Assembly: GCA_001801495.1 (NCBI GenBank)
Contig: MGXW01000029.1
Span: forward strand, 1 to 8,691
Length of the DNA: 8,691 bases
Direction: 5' to 3'
Source: Gammaproteobacteria bacterium RIFCSPHIGHO2_12_FULL_37_34
GTDB lineage: Bacteria; Pseudomonadota; Gammaproteobacteria; DSM-16500
The position numbers and the translations under genes were made by a program. Positions 1-6,699 of this stretch are shown here, in pieces; positions within the stretch are counted from its first letter, which is position 1; each line of letters opens with the position of its first letter. The notes beneath the pieces were generated by a model. The model was given only the letters and a program-made list of their open reading frames with translations. It made no database searches and had not been told where the DNA came from.

Positions 1-78
<78 letters not shown>

Positions 79-110
79 AATTCTCTTATTTATATACATG
101 AGGTTATATC

Positions 111-1409
111 ATGCAAGTGTCTGTTGAGAAAGTAAGCAGTGTTGAGCGTAAATTAACCATTACTGTACCCGCTGATCGTGTTGCGCAAGCCTATAATCAA
201 CATATTGCTCAATATGCAAAAAAAGCAAATATAAAAGGATTTCGTCCAGGAAAAGTTCCGATCGATTATATTAAACGGCGGTTTAGTAACGATGCTTGGC
301 AAGAAGCGTGGGGGGAGGTGATTCAAAAGTCTCTTTATGAAGCTATTGAAAATAATCAGCTTCAACCTATTAATACCCCTCACATTCAGCCTAAAACAAT
401 GTTGCCTAATCAGCCTTTAGAATATATAGCATCCTTTGAAGTGTTACCTGAATTTAACAATGTTCAGGTGACAATTAAAACAGTGGAAAAACCAGTAGTT
501 GACATACAATCTGAAGATATTGATCAGGTTATTCAAAAACTATGCAAACAACAAACCAAATGGCAAGTCATCGATCGTATCGCACAAATGAGTGATAGAG
601 TAGTGATTGATTATTATGCTGTGTTTGAAGGTCAATCCGATGAAGCGCATTCCGTTAAAGATTTTCCATTAGAACTGGGTAGTCATAGTATGTTACCTGG
701 GTTTGAAGAAGGCTTAATGGGTGGCAAAGCGGGTGATAAACGAACATTGCAATTAAAATTCCCAGAAAATTTTACAGTTACTGAACGAGCAGGCAAACCA
801 GTAGATTTTGTTGTAACCATCAAACAAGTCTACGAAGCTGATGTACCGAAGCTTGATGAGCAATTTATTCAAACATTAGGTATTGCAAGTGGTCATGAAA
901 GCGATTTAAAAGATCAAATTCGACAAACATTGCAACAAGAATGCGATCGTTTAATAAAGGAGAAATTGAAAAATCAAATTTTTCAATATTTATTAGAACA
1001 AAATCCAATAGAAGTTCCCAAATCCTTAGTGGAACGTGAAGCCAAGCGTATTCATGATGAACTTTATCCGGAACATCATGATCATGCGCATCATCAACAT
1101 ACTGACGTTGAAACAGCTTCATTTAAAGATGTGGCTAGTAAGCGAGTAGCACTTGGCTTGCTCATTAGGGAGTATGCCAAGCAAGAACGGATGACAGCTC
1201 ATCAAGAACGCGTCAAGCAACGCATTCAAGAGATAGCCTCTTTATATCAAAAACCACAAGAAGTAGTGGCTTGGCTTTCATCAAAAGAACGTATTCAAGA
1301 TATAGAAGCACAGATTCTGGAAGATCAAGTGATGGACCAATTATTAGAAGGCGCTCACCTAGAAGAGAAGACAATGAGTTATGCTGAACTGAAAGGTATT
1401 CATGTATAA
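111..1409 (+). CDS. tig: Trigger factor (ribosome-associated chaperone with FKBP-type PPIase domain)
   Basis: Trigger factor binds the ribosome near the exit tunnel (protein L23) and shields nascent chains in the cytoplasm; its FKBP domain is a peptidyl-prolyl isomerase. The 432-residue product equals the E. coli length. The N-terminal ribosome-binding domain carries the signature loop GFRPGKVP at residues 43-50; E. coli has Lys where this protein has Pro46. The FKBP-like domain spans about residues 155-240, with LPGFEEGLMGGKAGDKR at 195-211. The remainder is the helical substrate-cradling C-terminal domain. A histidine-rich stretch at residues 322-330 (six His in nine residues) sits in that domain. 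The start is supported by TGAGG at 99-103, 7 nt upstream. It is the first protein gene of the tig-clpP-clpX-lon series, 20 nt before clpP. Its own promoter is not evident in the 32-nt gap after tRNA-Leu. Confidence 0.97.
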   Translation: MQVSVEKVSSVERKLTITVPADRVAQAYNQHIAQYAKKANIKGFRPGKVPIDYIKRRFSNDAWQEAWGEVIQKSLYEAIENNQLQPINTPHIQPKTMLPNQPLEYIASFEVLPEFNNVQVTIKTVEKPVVDIQSEDIDQVIQKLCKQQTKWQVIDRIAQMSDRVVIDYYAVFEGQSDEAHSVKDFPLELGSHSMLPGFEEGLMGGKAGDKRTLQLKFPENFTVTERAGKPVDFVVTIKQVYEADVPKLDEQFIQTLGIASGHESDLKDQIRQTLQQECDRLIKEKLKNQIFQYLLEQNPIEVPKSLVEREAKRIHDELYPEHHDHAHHQHTDVETASFKDVASKRVALGLLIREYAKQERMTAHQERVKQRIQEIASLYQKPQEVVAWLSSKERIQDIEAQILEDQVMDQLLEGAHLEEKTMSYAELKGIHV

Positions 1410-1429
1410 TTGAACTAAAAGGAAAAATT

Positions 1430-2053
1430 ATGTCTGCTGAATTAAAACATGCAATTACAGCCAATTTAGTACCGATGGTGGTTGAGCAAACTGCCAGAGG
1501 AGAGCGCGCATTTGATATTTATTCTAGATTGCTAAAAGATAGGCTCATTTTTTTAGGGGGCCCAATCGATGACTACCTCGCTAATCTTGTTATAGCCCAG
1601 TTATTGTTTTTAGAGTCTGAAAACCCCGATAAAGATATTTCTATTTACATCAATTCTCCTGGCGGTGTAGTTACCGCAGGATTGGCCATTTATGATACTA
1701 TGCAGTTTATAAAGCCTGATGTAAGTACAATGTGTATGGGGCAGGCAGCGAGTATGGGTGCGCTACTCTTAGCAGGAGGCACAAAAGGCAAACGGCATTG
1801 TTTACCTAGTGCGCGTGTCATGATTCATCAACCTTTAGGGGGAGTTCAGGGGCAAGCATCCGATATTGCGATACATGCTGAAGAAACTTTGAAGGTTCGA
1901 ACAAAATTAAACCAAATTTTAGCCAAACATACAGGCCAACCTGAAAGCGTCATCTCAAAAGATACAGATAGGGATTATTTCATGACTGCTGAGCGAGCTA
2001 AAGATTATGGAATTATTGATAAGATCCTCGATTCTCGCACAGATAAAAAGTAA
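1430..2053 (+). CDS. clpP: ATP-dependent Clp protease, proteolytic subunit ClpP
   Basis: ClpP is the serine peptidase of the ClpXP/ClpAP complexes: two stacked heptameric rings that degrade polypeptides fed in by ClpX or ClpA. The 207-residue product has the full catalytic triad: Ser108 in GQAASMGA, His133 in MIHQP and Asp182 in TDRDYF. The spacings (25 and 49 residues) equal those of E. coli. By comparison with E. coli, the first 11-12 residues are probably an autoprocessed propeptide, with the mature chain beginning near LVPMVVEQT. Gly-rich INSPGG (75-79 region) forms the substrate-binding strand area. The ATG follows AAGGA (1419-1423) by 6 nt. It lies 20 nt after tig and 74 nt before clpX, its unfoldase partner, so co-transcription with tig is likely. 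No odd features. Confidence 0.98.
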   Translation: MSAELKHAITANLVPMVVEQTARGERAFDIYSRLLKDRLIFLGGPIDDYLANLVIAQLLFLESENPDKDISIYINSPGGVVTAGLAIYDTMQFIKPDVSTMCMGQAASMGALLLAGGTKGKRHCLPSARVMIHQPLGGVQGQASDIAIHAEETLKVRTKLNQILAKHTGQPESVISKDTDRDYFMTAERAKDYGIIDKILDSRTDKK

Positions 2054-2071
2054 TATTATAGGTATGGGTAG

Positions 2072-2098
2072 TTGAATTTGGATAAACCATCCCTATTT
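2072..2098 (+). promoter_or_regulatory. Candidate sigma-32 (heat-shock) promoter for clpX-lon
   Basis: TTGAAT at 2072-2077 and CCCTATTT at 2091-2098 are separated by 13 nt. They match the RpoH consensus TTGAAA / CCCCATNT at 5 of 6 and 7 of 8 positions (N counted as a match) with an allowed spacer. The predicted start is near 2105, about 23 nt before the clpX ATG. Location in the only sizeable gap of the tig-lon series, and heat-shock control of clp and lon genes in E. coli, support it. The call rests on consensus matching alone. Confidence 0.5.
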
Positions 2099-2127
2099 AT
2101 TGGGAATAACCTTAAAGAGACTCTCCT

Positions 2128-3417
2128 ATGAGTAATGACCAACGTGGCAACAGTGGCAGAGATAAAGTGTTTCACTGCTCGTTCTGTGGCAAGAGTCAAC
2201 ATGAAGTACGAAAGCTTATTGCTGGGCCTTCGGTTTATGTATGTGACGAATGCGTGTTGCTTTGCAACGATATTATCAACGAAGAGGCGAGAGACAATAA
2301 AACAAACCTTCCTTCTGATTCTTTGCCTAAATTACCGGCGCCAACAGAAATTCGGCGTACATTAGACGATTATGTTATTGGGCAAACACAGGCAAAAAAA
2401 GTACTTTCTGTTGCCGTTTATAATCACTATAAGCGTCTTCGTAGTCATTCTAAAAGTGATGATGTCGAACTCAATAAGAGTAATATTTTACTGATCGGGC
2501 CAACAGGAAGTGGTAAGACCTTGCTTGCTGAAACACTTGCCCGCTTGTTAAATGTTCCTTTTGTGATTGCAGATGCAACGACACTAACTGAAGCCGGTTA
2601 CGTGGGTGAAGATGTTGAAAGCATTATTCAAAAGCTTTTGCAACGTTGTGAATACGATGTTACAAAAGCTCAGATGGGTATTGTGTATATCGATGAAATC
2701 GATAAAATTTCTCGTAAGTCTGAAAATCCTTCTATTACCCGAGATGTCTCAGGAGAGGGAGTGCAACAAGCATTGCTCAAATTGATTGAGGGCACGATTG
2801 CATCTGTACCACCTCAGGGTGGCAGGAAACATCCACAACAAGAATTTATCCAAGTGGATACACGCAATATTCTCTTTATTTGTGGAGGTGCATTTGCTGG
2901 ATTAGAAAAAATTATCCGGGATCGATCTGAAAAAACCGGTATTGGTTTTTCTGCAGAAATTCATGGTAAGGAAGATGCAAAGGCAATTGGTGAAATTTTA
3001 CGCGATGTTGAACCATCCGATTTAATTCGCTATGGCCTTATTCCTGAATTAATTGGTCGATTACCCGTTGTCGCTACACTCGAAGAATTAGATCAACAAG
3101 CATTAATGAGTATTTTAACTGAACCTAAGAATGCTTTAATTAAGCAATACCGAAAGCTTTTTGAGATGGAAGGTGTCGCTCTTGAGTTTCGCGGCGCGGC
3201 ATTACAAACGATTGCTGAGCGCTGTGTAGAAAAGAAAACTGGCGCACGAGGGTTGCGTTCCATTTTGGAAAAAGCTTTATTAGATATCATGTATGAACTT
3301 CCATCCTTAAGCCATGTCTCTAAAGTTATTATTGATGAGGCAGCGATTCACAGTGAGACTAAGCCTATCATTATTTACGAACAGCAAGAGCAACATCAAC
3401 AAACGGCTGCTGAATAA
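2128..3417 (+). CDS. clpX: ATP-dependent Clp protease, ATP-binding subunit ClpX
   Basis: ClpX is a hexameric AAA+ unfoldase that recognises degrons such as the SsrA tag, unfolds the substrate and threads it into ClpP. The 429-residue product has the N-terminal C4 zinc-binding domain (Cys17, Cys20, Cys39, Cys42) for adaptors and substrates. The AAA+ module carries Walker A GPTGSGKT (124-131), pore-1 loop GYVG (157-160), Walker B IVYIDEID (185-192) and the RKH pore loop (233-235). The IGF loop that docks on ClpP is at 272-274, the arginine finger is in LIGRLP (Arg311), and sensor 2 is GARGLR (372-377). The Shine-Dalgarno is weak (AAAGAGA, 2114-2120). Two TAA codons end it in tandem (3415-3420). 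lon follows after 29 nt and is probably on the same transcript. Confidence 0.98.
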   Translation: MSNDQRGNSGRDKVFHCSFCGKSQHEVRKLIAGPSVYVCDECVLLCNDIINEEARDNKTNLPSDSLPKLPAPTEIRRTLDDYVIGQTQAKKVLSVAVYNHYKRLRSHSKSDDVELNKSNILLIGPTGSGKTLLAETLARLLNVPFVIADATTLTEAGYVGEDVESIIQKLLQRCEYDVTKAQMGIVYIDEIDKISRKSENPSITRDVSGEGVQQALLKLIEGTIASVPPQGGRKHPQQEFIQVDTRNILFICGGAFAGLEKIIRDRSEKTGIGFSAEIHGKEDAKAIGEILRDVEPSDLIRYGLIPELIGRLPVVATLEELDQQALMSILTEPKNALIKQYRKLFEMEGVALEFRGAALQTIAERCVEKKTGARGLRSILEKALLDIMYELPSLSHVSKVIIDEAAIHSETKPIIIYEQQEQHQQTAAE

Positions 3418-3446
3418 TAAACATCACCTAACTGAAGGAGCCTTCT

Positions 3447-5930
3447 ATGGCCTCTATACCGCCTGATACGAATACATTAAGCGTTCCGGTATTACCATTA
3501 CGAGATGTTGTTGTGTATCCTTTTATGGTTGTCCCACTTTTTGTAGGGCGTGAACGATCCATCAAGGCTTTAGAAGTGGCCATGGCTGCAGATAAGCAAA
3601 TTTTGCTAGTGACGCAACGCAATGCAACAGACGATCAACCCACTGAACAAGGGATGTATGATGTCGGGACATTAGCTACTGTTTTGCAATTGTTAAAACT
3701 TCCTGATGGCACAGTAAAAGTATTAGTAGAGGGTGTGAAGCGGGGCAAAATCATCCGTTTTATTGATAACAAAGATTATTTTCTTGCAGATGTTCGATTA
3801 ATTGAAAATCAGGTCACAGAGCGACACAAAGCAGAAGGCGAACAACAAGAGACTAACAAAACAGAAACTCGTGAAATTGAGATTTTTGTTCGTTCTTTAC
3901 GCTCCCAATTTGAACAATATGTAAAATTAAATCGCAAAATTCCCGCTGAAATTATGGCATCTATCTTGGCGATTGAAGATGCTAGTCGATTAGGGGATAC
4001 CATAGCTGCACATCTTAGTATCAAATTAGAAGAGAAACAAAAACTGTTAGAAATGGAAAATTTAGCCAAACGGCTTGAAAAATTGATGTCTCTTTTAGAA
4101 AACGAAATTGATTTGTTACAAGTAGAGAAAAAAATTCGAGGACGTGTTAAACGACAAATGGAAAAAACGCAACGCGAATATTATTTAAACGAGCAAATTA
4201 AGGCAATTCAAAAAGAATTAAATGAAATTGAAAATGTCCCGAATGAATTTGAAGTGATAACTAAGAAAATTGAAGAAGCGGGCATGTCAAAAGAAGCACA
4301 TGAAAAATGTGTTGCAGAATTAAACAAATTAAAAGCTATGCCTATGCAATCAGCTGAAGCGACGGTATCGCGTAATTATTTAGATGTCATGTTATCTTTA
4401 CCATGGAACAAGCGCACGCATACCCGTGTTAAACTACAAGCTGCTGAGAAAGTATTGGAAGCAGAACATTATGGGTTGAAAGAAGTAAAAGAACGTATTA
4501 TTGAGTATTTGGCTGTGCAAAAGCGAGTTAAAAAATTGAAGGGCCCTATTCTTTGTTTAGTTGGTCCTCCAGGTGTAGGAAAAACTTCTTTAGGACAATC
4601 TATCGCAAATGCCACAGGTCGAAAATTTATTCGAATGTCGTTAGGCGGTGTGCGTGATGAAGCAGAAATCCGTGGTCATAGGCGCACTTATATTGGTGCT
4701 ATGCCTGGTAAAATTGTTCAAAAATTATCGAGATGTGGCGTGAATAATCCTCTTTTTATGTTGGATGAAATTGACAAAATGTCTATGGATTTTCGTGGTG
4801 ATCCGGCTTCAGCTTTACTGGAGGTATTGGATCCTGAGCAGAATCATTCGTTTAATGATCATTACCTGGAAGTAGATTACGATCTTTCGAGTGTCATGTT
4901 TATGGCAACTGCAAATACGCTTGATATTCCTCCAGCACTTCGTGATCGTATGGAGGTGATTCGTATTCCAGGCTATACCGAAGATGAAAAAGTTAACATT
5001 GGTTTACGGCATTTAATTCAAAAGCAAATAGTAGCTGCAGGTTTAAAAAATTCGGAGATAGAAATACCGGCTGAGACTGTACAAAACATTATTCGCTATT
5101 ATACGCGCGAAGCTGGTGTGCGTAATCTTGAACGTGAAATTTCAAAGATTTGTCGTAAAGTGGTAAAAGAAGTATTGTTAAAAACCAAAGCGGAAAAAAC
5201 CAAGATTGAACCAGATGATTTAGAGCATTATTTGGGTGTAAGAAAATTCCGTTACGATATAGCCGATCAGCAAGACCAAATTGGCCAAGTGAAGGGTTTG
5301 GCGTGGACGGAGGTTGGTGGTGAATTATTGAGCATAGAAGCTGTTATTCTCCCAGGTAAAGGTAAAACCATTTATACAGGGCAGCTTGGTGAAGTCATGC
5401 AAGAATCGATCCAGGCAGCCCTTTCTGTTGTAAGAGCGCGGTCTCATTTGTTAGGTGTTCAAAAGAATTTCTTTGATAAGCATGACATTCATATTCATGT
5501 TCCTGAAGGCGCCACACCTAAAGATGGGCCTAGTGCAGGCATCAGTATGTGTACAGCATTAGTATCTGTATTAACGCATTTACCTGTTTACGCTGATTAT
5601 GCTATGACAGGGGAAATAACTTTAAGGGGAGAAATATTGCCAATTGGAGGAATGAAAGAAAAGCTATTAGCAGCGCATCGCAGTGGCATTAAAAATGTCA
5701 TTATCCCTGTTGAAAATGTGAAAGATTTAAAGGAAATTCCAGATAATATTAAACAAGATTTAAATATCAAACCGGTTCGTTGGATTGATGAAGTACTGAG
5801 TTTATCGATTAATGGCTACCCTGATAAATTGCCTAGCAAAGCCAAAAAGATGCGATCTCATTTGCTACCAGGCGGGATGGGTAAGAAGATACGTAAATCA
5901 GATAAGCCTGATAGAATGAGAACCCATTAA
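3447..5930 (+). CDS. lon: ATP-dependent protease Lon (La), LonA type
   Basis: Lon is a soluble homohexameric AAA+ serine protease that degrades misfolded proteins and short-lived regulators. In the 827-residue product the N-terminal Lon substrate-binding domain (from about residue 11) runs into a charged coiled-coil region (about 195-265). The ATPase has Walker A GPPGVGKT (373-380) and Walker B LFMLDEID (436-443). The C-terminal peptidase has Ser696 in PKDGPSAGIS and Lys739 in GGMKEKL, the Ser-Lys dyad at the same 43-residue spacing as E. coli. The protein is about 40 residues longer than E. coli Lon (784), partly through a basic tail at about 797-827. A strong AAGGAG (3435-3440), 6 nt before the ATG, fixes the start. 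It is 29 nt after clpX. hupB follows after 225 nt with its own promoter. Confidence 0.98.
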   Translation: MASIPPDTNTLSVPVLPLRDVVVYPFMVVPLFVGRERSIKALEVAMAADKQILLVTQRNATDDQPTEQGMYDVGTLATVLQLLKLPDGTVKVLVEGVKRGKIIRFIDNKDYFLADVRLIENQVTERHKAEGEQQETNKTETREIEIFVRSLRSQFEQYVKLNRKIPAEIMASILAIEDASRLGDTIAAHLSIKLEEKQKLLEMENLAKRLEKLMSLLENEIDLLQVEKKIRGRVKRQMEKTQREYYLNEQIKAIQKELNEIENVPNEFEVITKKIEEAGMSKEAHEKCVAELNKLKAMPMQSAEATVSRNYLDVMLSLPWNKRTHTRVKLQAAEKVLEAEHYGLKEVKERIIEYLAVQKRVKKLKGPILCLVGPPGVGKTSLGQSIANATGRKFIRMSLGGVRDEAEIRGHRRTYIGAMPGKIVQKLSRCGVNNPLFMLDEIDKMSMDFRGDPASALLEVLDPEQNHSFNDHYLEVDYDLSSVMFMATANTLDIPPALRDRMEVIRIPGYTEDEKVNIGLRHLIQKQIVAAGLKNSEIEIPAETVQNIIRYYTREAGVRNLEREISKICRKVVKEVLLKTKAEKTKIEPDDLEHYLGVRKFRYDIADQQDQIGQVKGLAWTEVGGELLSIEAVILPGKGKTIYTGQLGEVMQESIQAALSVVRARSHLLGVQKNFFDKHDIHIHVPEGATPKDGPSAGISMCTALVSVLTHLPVYADYAMTGEITLRGEILPIGGMKEKLLAAHRSGIKNVIIPVENVKDLKEIPDNIKQDLNIKPVRWIDEVLSLSINGYPDKLPSKAKKMRSHLLPGGMGKKIRKSDKPDRMRTH

Positions 5931-5966
5931 CTTAGAATGTGGTTGAGAAAATATCCAGGTTGTTAC

Positions 5967-5996
5967 TTGACATCTGTTTCCTCCTATTGGTATAAC
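5967..5996 (+). promoter_or_regulatory. Sigma-70-type promoter for hupB
   Basis: A perfect -35 hexamer TTGACA (5967-5972) is followed after 18 nt by -10 TATAAC (5991-5996). TG precedes the -10 by one base, giving an extended -10 (TGG-TATAAC). The expected start is near 6003, leaving a leader of about 150 nt before the hupB ATG. This is the best housekeeping promoter in the window and probably also drives the tRNAs and ppiD downstream, since no terminator intervenes. Confidence 0.72.
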
Positions 5997-6002
5997 TCAC
6001 TC

Positions 6003-6155
6003 TTCATTCATGCCCTGGCTCAAAAGGATGTGAGCAATGTGGCCTGTTAGTTTACTCCCATCATTCCTATAGGTGCGTGTAAAGCGTATCTATAAAGATT
6101 ATCCTACAACTTATTGCAGGGGGTGGGTTCACATGGATTACTGTAGAGAGTGATT
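6003..6155 (+). promoter_or_regulatory. Long 5' leader of hupB
   Basis: This non-coding leader runs from the predicted start near 6003 to the hupB ATG. It contains a modest stem GCTCA (6018-6022) / TGAGC (6031-6035) and an 8-bp palindrome CCTATAGG (6066-6073). It also holds two short ORFs: 6037-6072 (11 codons plus stop, preceded by AAGGA at 6024-6028) and 6133-6153 (6 codons plus stop, ending 2 nt before the hupB ATG). I recognise no known riboswitch or protein-binding leader. A regulatory role is inferred from length and content only. Confidence 0.35.
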
Positions 6156-6443
6156 ATGAATAGAGCAGAATTAGTTGATCTTATCTCAGAAAAAGCTGAT
6201 TTACCAAAAGCAGCTGCAGCGCGTACGCTTGATGTATTGTTGGATGGCATAACAGTGTCTTTGCAAAAAGGAGATCCGGTTGTGATTGTGAATTTTGGTA
6301 CGTTTACAGTAAAAGAACGTGCTGCTCGTGAGGGGCGCAATCCTTCAACAGGTGAGAAAATCATGATTAAAGCGACAAAAGTAGTTGGCTTTAAGGCGGG
6401 TAAGGCATTGAAAGATGCTGTGAAAGAGGATGCGAAATCTTAG
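6156..6443 (+). CDS. hupB: DNA-binding protein HU-beta
   Basis: HU is a small dimeric nucleoid protein that bends and compacts DNA without strong sequence preference. The 95-residue product contains the family signature around residues 47-66 (FGTFTVKER, then GRNPSTG). The intercalating proline is at position 63, at the tip of the DNA-binding arm, as in E. coli. The C-terminal helix has GKALKDAVK. Asn46 replaces the glycine usual before FGTF, and the C-terminus is 5 residues longer than E. coli HU-beta (EDAKS). ATG 6156 is chosen over an in-frame GTG at 6150 because it gives the family's MN-start and because the purine-rich AGAGAG (6145-6150) would overlap the GTG. Position directly after lon points to HupB rather than HupA. 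tRNA-Val begins 17 nt downstream with no terminator. Confidence 0.96.
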   Translation: MNRAELVDLISEKADLPKAAAARTLDVLLDGITVSLQKGDPVVIVNFGTFTVKERAAREGRNPSTGEKIMIKATKVVGFKAGKALKDAVKEDAKS

Positions 6444-6460
6444 AACATCTATCTTAAAAT

Positions 6461-6533
6461 GGGTGCTTAGCTCAGCTGGGAGAGCGTCGCCCTTACAAGG
6501 CGAAGGTCGTGGGTTCGATCCCCTCAGCACCCA
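6461..6533 (+). tRNA. tRNA-Val(UAC)
   Basis: The acceptor strands GGGTGCT (6461-6467) and AGCACCC (6526-6532) pair fully, with discriminator A at 6533. The anticodon stem TCGCC/GGCGA encloses CTTACAA with anticodon TAC at 6494-6496, which reads GUN valine codons. The T arm is GTGGG / TTCGATC / CCCTC; its second pair (50-64) is U-U, a mismatch where E. coli has G-U. CCA is not encoded (the next bases are TGT). It lies 17 nt after hupB and probably shares its transcript. Confidence 0.96.
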
Positions 6534-6545
6534 TGTGACGATCAC

Positions 6546-6596
6546 CCTAAACAGCGATTGTTATTGTTTTCAGATGCATCTTCATTGTTGTTTAGG
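6546..6596 (+). repeat. Inverted repeat in the tRNA-Val/tRNA-Asp spacer
   Basis: CCTAAACA (6546-6553) is perfectly complementary to TGTTTAGG (6589-6596), and the apical region contains the palindrome GATGCATC (6573-6580). In a joint precursor this could form a long hairpin between the two tRNAs, possibly helping processing. There is no T-tract after the stem, so it is not an intrinsic terminator. Confidence 0.5.
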
Positions 6597-6603
6597 ACTA
6601 AGT

Positions 6604-6677
6604 GGAGTGGTAGTTCAGTTGGTTAGAATACCGGCCTGTCACGTCGGGGGTCGCGGGTTCGAGTCCCGTCCACTCCG
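6604..6677 (+). tRNA. tRNA-Asp(GUC)
   Basis: The acceptor strands GGAGTGG (6604-6610) and CCACTCC (6670-6676) pair fully, with the aspartate-typical discriminator G at 6677. The anticodon loop CTGTCAC (6636-6642) has anticodon GTC at 6638-6640, closed by CCGGC/GTCGG with one G-U pair. The T arm GCGGGTTCGAGTCCCGT is canonical. CCA is not encoded (TTT follows). ppiD begins 22 nt downstream, so a transcript would join this tRNA to the ppiD mRNA. Confidence 0.97.
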
Positions 6678-6699
6678 TTTTATAAGAGAGTTTTGAGAA

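Noticed and set aside
865..1122. Antisense open frames within tig (also in clpX, lon and hupB).
   Set aside because: They lie opposite intact conserved genes, lack ribosome-binding sites and show no recognisable protein features.
2060..2105. Imperfect stems in the clpP-clpX gap (TAGGTATGG with CCATCCCTA; TCCC with GGGA).
   Set aside because: Short or mismatched, with no T-tract; partly the same bases as the candidate promoter, so not called as terminator or attenuator.
5932..5973. Minus-strand 13-residue ORF with a perfect AGGAGG 6 nt before its ATG, inside the lon-hupB gap.
   Set aside because: No promoter on the minus strand, the frame is tiny, and the AGGAGG complement falls in the spacer of the hupB promoter; probably coincidence.
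6150..6155. In-frame GTG start that would add two residues to HU.
   Set aside because: It overlaps the only purine-rich ribosome-binding site, and the MN-start at 6156 matches the HU family.
6430..6696. Open frame of 88 codons on the + strand spanning the end of hupB, both tRNAs and their spacer.
   Set aside because: It is covered almost entirely by two well-formed tRNA genes and has no ribosome-binding site or recognisable protein features; it is a chance frame.
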